From: Mycobacterium sp.
GTDB taxonomy: Bacteria > Actinomycetota > Actinomycetes > Mycobacteriales > Mycobacteriaceae
Direction of reading: 5' to 3'
DNA length: 64,000 bases
NCBI GenBank assembly: GCA_031292665.1
Contig: JARLGR010000102.1
Coordinates: forward strand, 1 to 64,000
A program made the translations under genes and the position numbers. Under the pieces are notes generated by a model. It was given only the letters and a program-made list of their open reading frames with translations. It had not been told where the DNA came from and ran no database searches. Shown in pieces: positions 10,559-19,407 of the stretch. Numbering within the stretch: position 1 is the first letter of the stretch; each line of letters begins with the position of its first letter.

Positions 10559-11767
10559 ATGGTCAAACCCGAGCGCCGGACCAAAGGCGATATCCTCGCC
10601 GCCGCGGCGATCGCGGTTGTCGTCGCCGCAGCCGCCGCGCTCATCTGGTGGACGTCCGACGCGCGGGCCACCATCAGCCGACCGGCCGCCGTCCCGGCGC
10701 CCAACCCGACTTCCGCCCGGGAGGTGCCGCCCGGCCTGCGTCAGCTGTGGACCGCGCCCAGCCCCGCGACCACCGCGCCTGTCGTGGTGGGCGGAACGGT
10801 CGCCACCGGCAACGGCCGCCGGGTCGACGGGCGTGACCCCGGCACGGGCGAGTCCCGCTGGAGCTACGCGCGTGACGCCGACCTGTGCGGGCTGTCCTGG
10901 GTTTACCGCTACGCCGTCGCGGTCTATCGGGACGACCGCGGATGCGGGCAGGTCAGCGCGCTTGACGGGTCAACCGGACGTCGCGGGGCCGCCCGCAGCA
11001 CCTACGCCGATCCGCGGGTGCGCCTCTCCTCCGACGGCACGACGGTGTTGTCGGCCGGCGATACCCGCCTGGAGATGTGGCGTTCGGACATGGTGCGGAT
11101 GCTGGCCTATGGTGAGACCGACGCGCGGGTGAAACCGTCGGCGCGGGGGCTGCACTCCGGCTGCACGCTGCTTTCGGCGGCGGCCAGCTCGTCGGCGGTT
11201 TCGGTGCTGGAGGGCTGCGGGAATCAAGCCCTGCGGCTGGTGCTGTTACGTTCGGGCAAGGAAGACGACGAACCGCAGCAACAGGTGGTGCCCGAGCCCG
11301 GGATCGACGCCGGTTCGGGTGCCCGCGTGCTCGCCGTCTGGGAGAACAACACGGCGGTGTACCTGCCCGGCGCGCGGCCCCGCGTCGACGTGGTGGACGA
11401 GACGGGTACCACGGTGTCGAGCACGCTGCTGCCCAAGCCACCGTCGAAATCGGCGGCCGTGTCCCAGGCCGGCAGCCTGATCACATGGTGGACCGGCGAC
11501 TCCCTGATGGTCTTCGACGCAAGCAAATTCACGCTTCGCTACACCATCGCCGCGGACGAGAAGGCGCCGCTGGGACCGGGCGTGATGATGGCCGGCCGGC
11601 TGCTGGTGCCCGTCACCGGCGCCATCGGCGTCTACGACCCGCTCAGCGGCGCGAGCGAGCGCTTCATTCCGGTGGACCGCGCGCCCGGCACCGCTGCCGT
11701 CGTTCCCGCGGTCGCGGGATCCAGGGTCTTCGAGCAGCGGGGCGACACCCTGGTGGCGCTGGGCTAG
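10559..11767 (+). CDS. Membrane-anchored beta-propeller (PQQ-like) protein
   Basis: 402 residues: short basic N-terminus, one membrane helix (about residues 12-31), then a secreted domain with repeated DG..TG/YDPLSG-type turns typical of PQQ/WD-like beta-propellers. Cysteines near CGLSW, GCGQV, SGCTL and EGCG could form two disulfides outside the membrane. Starts 18 bases after rhlE, so probably co-transcribed. Corresponds to Rv3212, of unsettled function. Confidence 0.8.
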   Translation: MVKPERRTKGDILAAAAIAVVVAAAAALIWWTSDARATISRPAAVPAPNPTSAREVPPGLRQLWTAPSPATTAPVVVGGTVATGNGRRVDGRDPGTGESRWSYARDADLCGLSWVYRYAVAVYRDDRGCGQVSALDGSTGRRGAARSTYADPRVRLSSDGTTVLSAGDTRLEMWRSDMVRMLAYGETDARVKPSARGLHSGCTLLSAAASSSAVSVLEGCGNQALRLVLLRSGKEDDEPQQQVVPEPGIDAGSGARVLAVWENNTAVYLPGARPRVDVVDETGTTVSSTLLPKPPSKSAAVSQAGSLITWWTGDSLMVFDASKFTLRYTIAADEKAPLGPGVMMAGRLLVPVTGAIGVYDPLSGASERFIPVDRAPGTAAVVPAVAGSRVFEQRGDTLVALG

Positions 11768-11868
11768 TGTCCTGGGCTGACGTCCAATGTGAACCTACGG
11801 CGGCGACACGCCGACGGGCTACGCCCCCAACTCACACGCGGCGCCGTCACCGCACACTCGATGAGGAC

Positions 11869-12669
11869 CTAGACCTCGACGGCGAACGTGGGCAGCGGTT
11901 TGCCCGTCTTCCAGTGCTTGAGCAACGCCTTGGCCAGCTCGCCGTACGCCGACGCGCCCTTGTTCTTGCGCCCGGACATCACCGACGAGCCGGAGGCGCT
12001 GGCCTCGGCGAAACGCACCGTGCGCGGAATCGGCGGCGCAAGCACGGGCAGGTCGTAGCGGTCGGCGACGTCGGCCAGCACGTCGCGGGTGTGGGTGGTG
12101 CGGGAGTCGTACAGGGTCGGCAACGCGCCCAGCAGTCGCAACTCCGGGTTGGTGATCTGCTGGACGTCGGCGACCGTGCGCAGGAACTGGCCGACGCCGC
12201 GGTGGGCGAGCGTCTCGCACTGCAGCGGCACGATGACCTCGTCGGCGGCCGTCAGGCCGTTGAGGGTCAGCACGCCCAGCGACGGCGGGCAGTCGATGAC
12301 GACCACGTCGAACTCGTCGGCCAATTTGGCCAGCGCGCGCTTGAGCGCATACTCGCGACCCGCCCGCATCAGCAACATCGCCTCGGCACCCGCCAGGTCG
12401 ATGTTGGCCGGCAGCAGCGTCATTCCCTCCATCGTCTCGACCAGCGCGGCGTTCGGCTCGACCTCGCCGAGCAGCACGTCGTGGACCGACACCGGCAGCT
12501 TGTCGGGATCCTGCCCGAGCGAGAACGTCAGACAACCCTGCGGATCCAGATCGACGAGCAGCACCCGCCGTCCCTCCTCCGCCATCGCCGCGCCCAGCGA
12601 GGCGACCGTCGTCGTCGTGGCCACACCGCCCTTCTGGTTGGCCACCGCCAGCACCCGGGTCTTAGTCAC
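11869..12669 (-). CDS. ParA/Soj-family ATPase with altered P-loop
   Basis: 266 residues from GTG 12669, which has an AGGA ribosome binding site 8 bases upstream (an ATG at 12678 is the alternative). The fold is clear: LVDLDPQGCLTFSLG (Walker A'), VVIDCPPSLG (Walker B) and the C-terminal helical region. The deviant Walker A normally reads KGGxxKTT; here it reads KGGVATTTT, so the second, phosphate-binding lysine is replaced by threonine (codon ACG instead of AAG). The signature first lysine remains. No parB is next to it; it corresponds to the orphan Rv3213c. ATP binding may be impaired. Confidence 0.9.
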   Translation of the reverse strand: MTKTRVLAVANQKGGVATTTTVASLGAAMAEEGRRVLLVDLDPQGCLTFSLGQDPDKLPVSVHDVLLGEVEPNAALVETMEGMTLLPANIDLAGAEAMLLMRAGREYALKRALAKLADEFDVVVIDCPPSLGVLTLNGLTAADEVIVPLQCETLAHRGVGQFLRTVADVQQITNPELRLLGALPTLYDSRTTHTRDVLADVADRYDLPVLAPPIPRTVRFAEASASGSSVMSGRKNKGASAYGELAKALLKHWKTGKPLPTFAVEV

Positions 12670-12744
12670 AACTGCCATCCTGGCACGTTCGCCGGGCACA
12701 TGCGTCGGTCGACAGCTCGGCAACGTCGGGCAGAATCGGTCAAT

Positions 12745-13356
12745 ATGGGCCTGCATGACCGCCGACTAGTGCTGCTGCGCCACGGCGAGACCGAATGGTC
12801 GAAATCCGGCCAGCACACCAGCCGCACCGACATCGGCCTGACCGATAACGGCCGGGTTCAGGCCGAGCTCGCCGGGCGCGTTTTGCGTGAGCTGCGACTC
12901 GCTGACCCGCTGGTGATCAGCAGCCCGCGCCAACGAGCCCTGACCACAGCCAAGTTGGCCGGGTTGGCCGTCGACGAGGTGTCTCCCCTGCTGGCCGAAT
13001 GGGATTACGGCTCTTACGAGGGGTTGACGACCCCGCAGATCCGGGAATCGGTTCCCGACTGGCTGGTCTGGACGCATGGATGCCCCGGCGGCGAGAGCGT
13101 GCAGCAAGTCAGCGACCGCGCTGACCAAGCCGTCGCGATGGCGTTGGAGCACATGACCTCGCGCGACGTGTTGTTCGTGGGCCATAGCCACTTTTCCCGC
13201 TCGGTGATCACGCGCTGGGTGGAGCTGCCGCTCGTCGAGGGCAGCCGCTTCTGGATGCTCGCCGGCTCGATCGCGGTGTGCGGGTTCGAGCATGGGGTGC
13301 GGCAACTCGCTGCGCTCGGGTTGACCGGCCAGCCGCAGGCGATCGCACCCGGGTGA
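12745..13356 (+). CDS. gpm2: Histidine phosphatase (Gpm2/Rv3214-like)
   Basis: 203 residues of the phosphoglycerate-mutase superfamily: LLRHGETEW at the N-terminus supplies the phospho-accepting His, and VGHSHFSRS the second His. The M. tuberculosis counterpart Rv3214 has the same length and is known to act as an acid phosphatase rather than a mutase. ATG at 12745. The stop overlaps the GTG start of entC (GTGA), so translation is coupled. Confidence 0.92.
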   Translation: MGLHDRRLVLLRHGETEWSKSGQHTSRTDIGLTDNGRVQAELAGRVLRELRLADPLVISSPRQRALTTAKLAGLAVDEVSPLLAEWDYGSYEGLTTPQIRESVPDWLVWTHGCPGGESVQQVSDRADQAVAMALEHMTSRDVLFVGHSHFSRSVITRWVELPLVEGSRFWMLAGSIAVCGFEHGVRQLAALGLTGQPQAIAPG

Positions 13357-14453
13357 GCATCGCCGAGCCACCGTTCGCACTTTGCGAGGCCAAGGCATCC
13401 CTTATCGCCCACGGGGTGCAGCGGCGCTACCGCGACGTGGGGGCCGCCCAGGCGGCGCTGCGTTCGGGGGCGGTTCCAATTGTTCTGGGCGCGTTGCCTT
13501 TTGACGCGGATCGACCGGCCGCGCTGCTGGTGCCGGACGCCGTACGACGGACCGACACGCCCCCGGACTGGCCTACGGGACCGCTGCCGTCGGTCCGCAT
13601 CGCCGCCGCCGTGCCGCCGCCGGCCGATTACCGCCACCGGATCAGCCGGGCCCGAGACCAGCTGGCCGCACCCGGCAGCCCGCTGCAAAAGGTAGTCCTG
13701 TCCCGCGCGTTGCGGCTGGTCGCCGATGCGCCCCTGGATGCCCGCGTCATCCTGCGCCGGCTGGTGGCCGCAGACCCGGCCGCATACGGCTACCTCGTCG
13801 ACCTGACCGCCGCCGGCGAGGGCTACGCGGGCTCGGTGCTGGTGGGCGCCAGCCCCGAACTGCTGGTCGCGCGCTCCGGCGACCGCGTCGTCTGCCAGCC
13901 GTTCGCCGGTTCCGCCCCGCGCGCCCCCGACCCGCAGGTCGACGCCGCCAACGCCGAAACGCTGGCGGGCTCGGCCAAGGACCGGCACGAGCACCGGCTG
14001 GTCATCGAGAGCATGCGCGATGCGTTGGAGCCGCTGTGCGACGACCTGACGATCGCCGCCGAGCCGGAGCTGAGCCGGACAGCGGCCGTGTGGCACCTGT
14101 GCACGCCGATCAGCGGCCGGCTCCGCAACACGTCCACGACGGCAATCGATTTGGCGTTGGCGCTGCACCCGACTCCGGCGGTGGGCGGGGTGCCGACGGA
14201 TGCCGCCACCAAGCTCATCGCCGAACTGGAGGGTGACCGGGGTTTCTATGCCGGGGCCGTGGGGTGGTGCGACGCCGCCGGCGACGGCCAGTGGGTGGTG
14301 TCCATCCGCTGTGCGCAGTTGTCGGCGGACCGCCGCACCGCTCTGGCGCGGGCCGGCGGCGGCATCGTCGCCGAATCCGACCCGGATGACGAAGTCGCGG
14401 AGACCACAACGAAATTCGCCACGATACTGAACGCGCTGGGGGTGGATCAATGA
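13353..14453 (+). CDS. entC: Isochorismate synthase EntC/MenF-type
   Basis: 366 residues of the chorismate-binding family. Visible signatures: PLQKVVLSRAL, the core GASPELLVARSGDRV, AGSAPRA, the ..KDRHEHRLVIE segment with the conserved metal-binding Glu, and HPTPAVGGVPTDAA with GFYAGAVGW. It should convert chorismate to isochorismate, feeding menaquinone or salicylate-derived metabolites; mycobactin salicylate is normally made by MbtI, so menaquinone is the more likely use. GTG start at 13353 overlaps the gpm2 stop, and its stop overlaps the GNAT start. Confidence 0.93.
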   Translation: MSIAEPPFALCEAKASLIAHGVQRRYRDVGAAQAALRSGAVPIVLGALPFDADRPAALLVPDAVRRTDTPPDWPTGPLPSVRIAAAVPPPADYRHRISRARDQLAAPGSPLQKVVLSRALRLVADAPLDARVILRRLVAADPAAYGYLVDLTAAGEGYAGSVLVGASPELLVARSGDRVVCQPFAGSAPRAPDPQVDAANAETLAGSAKDRHEHRLVIESMRDALEPLCDDLTIAAEPELSRTAAVWHLCTPISGRLRNTSTTAIDLALALHPTPAVGGVPTDAATKLIAELEGDRGFYAGAVGWCDAAGDGQWVVSIRCAQLSADRRTALARAGGGIVAESDPDDEVAETTTKFATILNALGVDQ

Positions 14454-14932
14454 GACTCGTCATCCGCCGCGCCGCTCCGGAAGACGCCGCCGACATCACC
14501 GAGATGATCCACGGGCTGGCCGAATTCGAACGCGGCGCCGATCAATGCAGCGTCACCGAAACGCAACTCCGCACAGCGCTTTTCGGTGAGCCTGCCACGG
14601 TGCACGGGCACGTCGCGGAGGTGGATGGCAAGATCGCCGCGATGGCGCTGTGGTTCCTGAGCTTCTCCACCTGGGACGGCGTCGCGGGCATCTACCTCGA
14701 AGACCTGTTCGTGCGGCCGGCATTTCGCCGCCGGGGGCTGGCCCGTGCGCTGCTGGCGACGCTGGCGGGCGAATGCGTCGCGAAGGGCTACACCCGGTTG
14801 TCGTGGGCGGTGCTCACCTGGAACGCCGACGCCATCGCGCTGTACGACGGGATCGGCGCGGAGCCGCAGCGGGAGTGGACGACCTATCGGCTGTCCGGCG
14901 CCCGGTTGGCCGCGTTGGCGGGACCGCCCTGA
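14450..14932 (+). CDS. GNAT-family N-acetyltransferase
   Basis: 160 residues; acetyl-CoA-binding motif A is visible as LFVRPAFRRRGLARALL (about residues 85-101), with YLEDL before it and WNADAIALYDGIGAEP after it, as in spermidine/diamine-type acetyltransferases. ATG at 14450 overlaps the entC stop (ATGA), making a three-gene coupled unit with gpm2 and entC. Corresponds to Rv3216. Its 3' 49 bases overlap the convergent membrane-protein gene. Substrate unknown. Confidence 0.9.
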   Translation: MRLVIRRAAPEDAADITEMIHGLAEFERGADQCSVTETQLRTALFGEPATVHGHVAEVDGKIAAMALWFLSFSTWDGVAGIYLEDLFVRPAFRRRGLARALLATLAGECVAKGYTRLSWAVLTWNADAIALYDGIGAEPQREWTTYRLSGARLAALAGPP

Positions 14933-15336
14933 TCGCCGCCGGCGGCCCAGCGCACGGCGGCGGGCGTGAAGAGCAGGACCAGAACGACCAGCGCCACGAC
15001 GCCCGCCGGAATCCCGGCGGCCGGTTGCTGCGAGCCGCGGGCGAGGTACCACGCCACGGGCAGTAGCAGTAGTTGGGTGATCACGGCCAGCCCGCGGCCC
15101 CAGCGCCTGCCGACCGTCAGGGCGCGTCCGGCCGCCAGCACCGCACCGCCAACCAGCACGAACAAGACCGCCGTACCCAGGCCGTTGACCACGCGCTGGT
15201 CGGCCCCCGCGATTCCCCGCACGACCAGGACCGCGGCTACCGCCAAAGCGGTCAACCCCTGAATCGCGACGATCACACCCGCGGCGCGCACGGGGACGGG
15301 CGCCGCGGATCTGGCCGGCTTGCGGGGCTGCGTCAC
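14884..15336 (-). CDS. Small integral membrane protein
   Basis: 150 residues from GTG 15336 (starts VTQPRKPARS). Four hydrophobic segments are visible: VRAAGVIVAIQGLTALAVAA, LGTAVLFVLVGGAVLAAG, LAVITQLLLLPVAWYLA and GIPAGVVALVVLVLLFTP. A basic N-terminus suggests the start lies in the cytosol. No catalytic motif. Corresponds to Rv3217c. It overlaps the end of the GNAT gene on the other strand. Confidence 0.8.
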   Translation of the reverse strand: MTQPRKPARSAAPVPVRAAGVIVAIQGLTALAVAAVLVVRGIAGADQRVVNGLGTAVLFVLVGGAVLAAGRALTVGRRWGRGLAVITQLLLLPVAWYLARGSQQPAAGIPAGVVALVVLVLLFTPAAVRWAAGGDQGGPANAANRAPDSR

Positions 15337-15475
15337 AGCGCCAGCGTAGTCACGCGACCCGGCTTGACCCTCGCCGCTTGCGCGGCTGGGTGGTACCCCG
15401 ATCCTCCCACGCGGACGGTCCCCCCACAGCGGTTGCTTAGGGGGCCCATAGCCGTCGCGCATAAGCTCGTCCCTC

Positions 15476-16450
15476 ATGCGCGCTGTGTTGATCGTCAACC
15501 CCACCGCCACCTCCACCACTCCGGCCGCCCGGGACCTGTTGGCGCACGCGCTGAAAAGCCGCCTGCAGCTGACCGTCGAGCACACCACCCACCGCGGTCA
15601 CGGCGCCGAACTCGCACAGGCGGCCGTCGCGGACGGGGTTGATCTGGTCGTCGTGCACGGCGGCGACGGCACGGTGAGCGGCGTGGTCAATGGCATGCTC
15701 GGCCACCCCGGAGCCACTCGGCCGGCGCACGTGCCCGCCGTCGGGGTGCTGCCGGGCGGCTCGGCCAATGTGCTGGCGCGGTCGCTGGGCGTCTCGACCG
15801 ACCCGGTCGCCGCCACCAACCAGCTCATCCAGCTGATCGATGACTACGGCCTTCACCAAACCTGGCGCCGCATCGGGCTGATCGACTGCGGTGAGCGGTG
15901 GGCCGTGCTGAACGCGGGGATGGGCGTCGATGCGGAGGTGGTGGCCGGGGTGGAGGCGCAGCGCGACAAGGGCGTGAAGGTCAACGCGTTGCGCTATTGG
16001 CGGGTGGCGGTGCCCACCACGATAAGATTCAGCCGCCGCGAGCCGAGGCTGACGCTGCAGTTAGCGGATCGCGACCCCATCCCGGGTGTGCATTTCGTCT
16101 GGGTGTCCAACACCAACCCCTGGACCTACAGCAACAACCGGCCGTTGCGGCCCAACCCCGGCTGCTCCTTCGAGTCGGGCATCGGGGTGTTCGCCCTCAC
16201 CAGCATGAAGGTCCTTCCCACGCTGCGCTTGGTGCGCCAGATCCTGTCGAAGCGGGGAAACCCGCAGGCCAAGCAGCTCATCCGGGACGACGACGCGACG
16301 TGCGTCCGAGTCACGTGCGCCGGGGCGCCCATCGCCAGCCAGTTTGACGGGGACTACCTGGGCCTGCGCGAAGCCATGACGTTCCGGGCCGTTCCCGACC
16401 TGCTCCCGATAGTTGCGCCTCCCGCTAAAAATGGCTCTGAGCTGCGGTAA
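15476..16450 (+). CDS. Diacylglycerol/lipid kinase family protein
   Basis: 324 residues of the DAGK_cat family: VNPTA near the N-terminus, the nucleotide-binding GGDGTVSGVVNGM (about residues 62-74) and LPGGSANVLARSLG. The C-terminal half has the beta-sandwich typical of bacterial lipid kinases (YegS/BmrU type). It would phosphorylate a lipid or sphingosine-like acceptor with ATP. Corresponds to Rv3218. ATG at 15476. Monocistronic by spacing. Confidence 0.88.
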   Translation: MRAVLIVNPTATSTTPAARDLLAHALKSRLQLTVEHTTHRGHGAELAQAAVADGVDLVVVHGGDGTVSGVVNGMLGHPGATRPAHVPAVGVLPGGSANVLARSLGVSTDPVAATNQLIQLIDDYGLHQTWRRIGLIDCGERWAVLNAGMGVDAEVVAGVEAQRDKGVKVNALRYWRVAVPTTIRFSRREPRLTLQLADRDPIPGVHFVWVSNTNPWTYSNNRPLRPNPGCSFESGIGVFALTSMKVLPTLRLVRQILSKRGNPQAKQLIRDDDATCVRVTCAGAPIASQFDGDYLGLREAMTFRAVPDLLPIVAPPAKNGSELR

Positions 16451-16545
16451 CGGCGGCCCAGACGGCTCCGCGGAGAATTTTTCTCCGAGAACCAACGGCT
16501 GCGTGTAGTACAACGGAGTGAGGGGCTCTGCAACGAAAACACTGC

Positions 16546-16604
16546 AGTGAGATAGCCCACGAGCGAACTCACACTCTTGACATCTGTTGAGCCTGTGAAA
16601 CGAT
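16546..16604 (+). promoter_or_regulatory. whiB1 promoter region with CRP-like site
   Basis: The 16-mer at 16546-16561 (AGTGAGATAGCCCACG) is, as I remember it, the same sequence as the cAMP receptor protein site described upstream of whiB1 in M. tuberculosis. A TTGACA hexamer follows at 16577-16582; the -10 element is unclear (AACGAT around 16599-16604 at the right spacing). The long leader up to the ATG at 16722 is AT-richer than the surroundings. Confidence 0.6.
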
Positions 16605-16721
16605 CAAAAGGTTGCATGCAGAAATTTTGTTGGGGGTACGGACTCTTTTCTTGTGCAGTGTTAACGCCGAAGAAAAAAGGCCGTGCGCCCCGCTGCGCAC
16701 TCAGTGAGGAGTAACAACATT

Positions 16722-16976
16722 ATGGATTGGCGCCACAAGGCGGTCTGTCGCGACGAAGACCCGGAGCTGTTCTTCCCGGTAGGGAACAGCGGCCCGGCGC
16801 TCGCGCAGATCGCTGACGCGAAACTGGTCTGCAATCGCTGCTCGGTGACCACGGATTGCCTGTCGTGGGCCCTGAACACCGGCCAGGACTCGGGCGTCTG
16901 GGGCGGCATGAGCGAAGACGAGCGGCGCGCGCTGAAGCGTCGCAACGCCCGGACGAAGGCCCGTAGCGGAGTCTGA
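16722..16976 (+). CDS. whiB1: WhiB1 iron-sulfur transcription regulator
   Basis: 84 residues, starting MDWRHKAVC. Four cysteines at 9, 37, 40 and 46 (C-x27-C-x2-C-x5-C) hold the nitric-oxide-sensitive 4Fe-4S cluster. The GVWGGM turn and the basic tail RRALKRRNARTKAR complete the family pattern. Essential in M. tuberculosis, where it binds the sigma factor SigA. GAGGA at 16706-16710 is the ribosome binding site. Ends at a strong hairpin terminator. Confidence 0.98.
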   Translation: MDWRHKAVCRDEDPELFFPVGNSGPALAQIADAKLVCNRCSVTTDCLSWALNTGQDSGVWGGMSEDERRALKRRNARTKARSGV

Positions 16977-16996
16977 CCCAGTTAGTTAGCAAGCAC

Positions 16997-17032
16997 ACAG
17001 CGCGGCCCCGACAAGCGTCGGGGCCGCGCTGT
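16997..17032. terminator. Perfect 16-bp hairpin between whiB1 and pdtaS
   Basis: Arms 16997-17012 and 17017-17032 pair perfectly (16 bp, GC-rich) around the loop AAGC. It lies between the convergent whiB1 and pdtaS genes and can serve both directions. No long U-tract follows, as is common in mycobacteria. Confidence 0.85.
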
Positions 17033-17053
17033 TGCAGTAGGGCGCATAGGGCA

Positions 17054-18553
17054 CTACAGCAGCAACCGTGCCCGGCGACCGATCGGGACCCGCAGCACCA
17101 CGTCGGTGCCTCGGCCGGGGGCTTGCCGCATGCCCAGCGTGCCGTCCAGTTCGGCCGACACCAGGGTCCGCACGATCTGCAGGCCCAGGCTGTCGGACTT
17201 TTCCAGGCTGAATCCGTCGGGGAGGCCACGCCCGTCGTCGTGCACGACGACGTCCAGCCAGCGCGCCGAGCGCTCGGCGCGGATAGTCACCGACCCCTCT
17301 TGCGCCGCCGGGTCGAAGGCGTGCTCGATCGCGTTCTGGACCAACTCGGTGATCACCATGATCAGGGCCGTAGCGCGGTCGGAGTCCAGCACTCCCAGGT
17401 CGCCCACCCGATTGATCCGGATCGGCCGGTCCACCGATGCCACGTCGTTCATGATCGGCAGGATCCGGTCGATGACCTCGTCGAGGTTGACCTGCTCGTC
17501 CACCGACATCGACAGCGCGTCGTGGACGAGCGCGATCGACGACACCCGGCGCACCGACTCGATCAGCGCCTCGCGTCCCTCGACGTTGACCGTCCGGCGG
17601 GCCTGCAACCGCAGCAGCGCCGCCACGGTCTGCAGGTTGTTCTTGACCCGGTGGTGGATCTCCCGGATGGTCGCGTCCTTCGAGATCAGCGCACGGTCGC
17701 GGCGCTTCACCTCCGTGACGTCGCGGATCAGCGCCGCGGCACCGGAGCTGGCGCCGCGCACCACCAGCGGCAGCGTCCGCAACAGCACCGTGGCGCCGCC
17801 GGCGTCGACCTCCATCCGCATGCTCTTGCCGCCGGCCAGCAGGTCGAGCACGTGCTCGGCCAGCTCCTGGGCCTCGAACGGGTCCGAGATCAGCGGTCGC
17901 GTCACCTTGATCAGGTTGCGGCCTTCCAGTTCGCTGGTCAGCCCCATCCTGTGATAGGCCGACAGGGCGTTGGGGCTGGCGTAGGCGACGTCGCCATTGA
18001 CATCCAGCCGAATGAAGCCGTCGCCCACCCGCGGCGTGGAGCGCGACATGGCCACGTCGCGCACGTCGGGAAAGGTGCCCTCCGCGAGCATGTGTACGAG
18101 GTCCATGGCGCAGTCGCGGTAGGCCGTCTCGAGATGGCTGGACATGTGGTCGGCCGGGGCGGTTTGGTGCCGGGTGAGGACCGCCACCACCTGGTCGTCA
18201 TATCGGACCGGGGAGACCTCCACGTGATGGCCGGGCAGCGACGACGAACGTTCTTGCGCCCCAACGTGTTCCAGGTCAGCCCTACCGGATGCGAAGGTTT
18301 CGGCGACGAGCGGCGCCCGATCGGCGGCCAGGACGCTGCCCACCACGTCGGTCTGCAGAACCGTTGGCGCGGTCGTGGGCCGGCACTGCGCCACGCACAC
18401 CAGCACGCCGTCGTCGCGGCGTACCCACATCAGGTAGTCGGCGAACGACAGGTCGGCCAGCAGCTGCCACTCTCCGACCACGGCGTGCAGGTGGTCCACC
18501 GCGTTACCCGGTAGCACCGTGTGTTCGGCGAGCAGATCACCGAGCGTGGACAT
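17054..18553 (-). CDS. pdtaS: Sensor histidine kinase PdtaS
   Basis: 499 residues, no membrane segment. N-terminal GAF-like region (about 1-150), a PAS region (about 160-280, GDGFIRLDVNGDVAYASPNAL), then a HisKA_2-type phosphoacceptor segment REIHHRVKNNLQTVAALL around residue 300 and an HATPase domain (ELVQNAIEHAFDP, VHDDGRGLP, GLQIVRTLV). PdtaS phosphorylates the RNA-binding antiterminator PdtaR, encoded elsewhere. ATG at 18553 gives the family N-terminus MSTLGDLLAEH; a GTG lies one codon upstream. Corresponds to Rv3220c. Confidence 0.95.
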   Translation of the reverse strand: MSTLGDLLAEHTVLPGNAVDHLHAVVGEWQLLADLSFADYLMWVRRDDGVLVCVAQCRPTTAPTVLQTDVVGSVLAADRAPLVAETFASGRADLEHVGAQERSSSLPGHHVEVSPVRYDDQVVAVLTRHQTAPADHMSSHLETAYRDCAMDLVHMLAEGTFPDVRDVAMSRSTPRVGDGFIRLDVNGDVAYASPNALSAYHRMGLTSELEGRNLIKVTRPLISDPFEAQELAEHVLDLLAGGKSMRMEVDAGGATVLLRTLPLVVRGASSGAAALIRDVTEVKRRDRALISKDATIREIHHRVKNNLQTVAALLRLQARRTVNVEGREALIESVRRVSSIALVHDALSMSVDEQVNLDEVIDRILPIMNDVASVDRPIRINRVGDLGVLDSDRATALIMVITELVQNAIEHAFDPAAQEGSVTIRAERSARWLDVVVHDDGRGLPDGFSLEKSDSLGLQIVRTLVSAELDGTLGMRQAPGRGTDVVLRVPIGRRARLLL

Positions 18554-18596
18554 CACATACCCCCGAGCGTTCCCCGGCGACGGACGGGTCCAACGG

Positions 18597-18812
18597 CTAG
18601 CTGATGACGGCGATGAGGTCGCCCGCCTGAATGACGTCGCCGACGGCCACGCTGACCTTGCTGACGGTCCCGCCGATCTCGGCCAGGACGGGGATCTCCA
18701 TCTTCATCGACTCCAGCAGCACCACGATGTCACCCCTGCCGATTTGGTCACCCTCGGTGACAACGACCTCGAGCACGCTGGCGACGATCTCGGCTCGAAC
18801 ATCCTCGGCCAT
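18597..18812 (-). CDS. Biotinyl/lipoyl attachment protein TB7.3
   Basis: 71 residues that form a single biotinyl-attachment domain with ESMKMEIP, the modified lysine being residue 37. ATG at 18812 has a GGAG six bases upstream and gives MAEDVRAEIV, the N-terminus of the M. tuberculosis biotinylated protein TB7.3 (Rv3221c). It lies 43 bases upstream of pdtaS on the same strand. The acyl-CoA carboxylase it would serve is not in the window. Confidence 0.93.
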   Translation of the reverse strand: MAEDVRAEIVASVLEVVVTEGDQIGRGDIVVLLESMKMEIPVLAEIGGTVSKVSVAVGDVIQAGDLIAVIS

Positions 18813-19014
18813 CTTCACTCCACTCGTTCCGGCCATTCGCGCAGGCTGGGTGCTGATCCGTCAAGGTCATGTATATCGAACCACAGGGGCTCCGGGGTGC
18901 ACGGCGCACGGGCGTTTGAAGCGGGTGGGCCCTAGCGTGAGAGACTGTACGTCAAGGTAACGGGCAGTAACGGGCACAGCGCCCGGTGTGAACAGAATCC
19001 CTGGAGGTTTGACG

Positions 19015-19089
19015 ATGGCCAAGCGTGGCCGTAAGAAGCGGGACCGCAAGCACAGCAAAGCCAACCACGGCAAGCGGCCCAACGCCTAG
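19015..19089 (+). CDS. Ribosomal protein bL37 (24 residues)
   Basis: A 24-residue, extremely basic protein, MAKRGRKKRDRKHSKANH and onward to PNA, with a textbook GGAGG ribosome binding site (19003-19007) seven bases before the ATG. It matches, from memory, bL37, the actinobacterial large-subunit mini-protein found in Mycobacterium smegmatis ribosome structures. It sits divergently between TB7.3 and rshA and is easily missed because of its size. Its 3' end is 3 bases from the end of rshA. Confidence 0.88.
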   Translation: MAKRGRKKRDRKHSKANHGKRPNA

Positions 19090-19092
19090 CAG

Positions 19093-19407
19093 CTACTCCA
19101 GGCCCCGGATGATGGTGGTCTGCCGGATCTCCAGCCGGAGGCGCTCCCTCAGGCCCTCGGGGGCCCTGTCCCCCTGGCACTTGGTGGCGATCAACGCCTT
19201 GATCCGCTCCTCGATTCCGTAGTGCTTGAAGCATCCGGGGCAAGCCTCGAGATGCCGGCGCAGCTGCTCGCGGGAATCGGGCGTGCACTCACCGTCAAGC
19301 AGGGTCCATACCTCGGCGATCACCTGCGCGCAGCCCAGGCCATGGGAGTCACTGTGCGAATCGCTGTCGTCGGCGCGCGTGTCCGCCGGGCCGGGGAACT
19401 CGCTCAT
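19093..19407 (-). CDS. rshA: Zinc-binding anti-sigma factor RshA
   Basis: 104 residues of the ZAS family: the H-x3-C-x2-C motif (His52, Cys56, Cys59 in [10 protein letters not shown]) binds zinc, and oxidation of the thiols releases SigH. The acidic N-terminus (residues 8-22) is richer in Asp/Ser/His than usual. GAGGAGG ribosome binding site; the ATG at 19407 overlaps the sigH stop (ATGA), so the sigma factor and its inhibitor are translated together. Corresponds to Rv3221A. Confidence 0.95.
   Translation of the reverse strand: MSEFPGPADTRADDSDSHSDSHGLGCAQVIAEVWTLLDGECTPDSREQLRRHLEACPGCFKHYGIEERIKALIATKCQGDRAPEGLRERLRLEIRQTTIIRGLE

Noticed and set aside
17123-18514. A 463-codon frame antisense to pdtaS
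   Set aside because: Shadow of a well-identified kinase gene.
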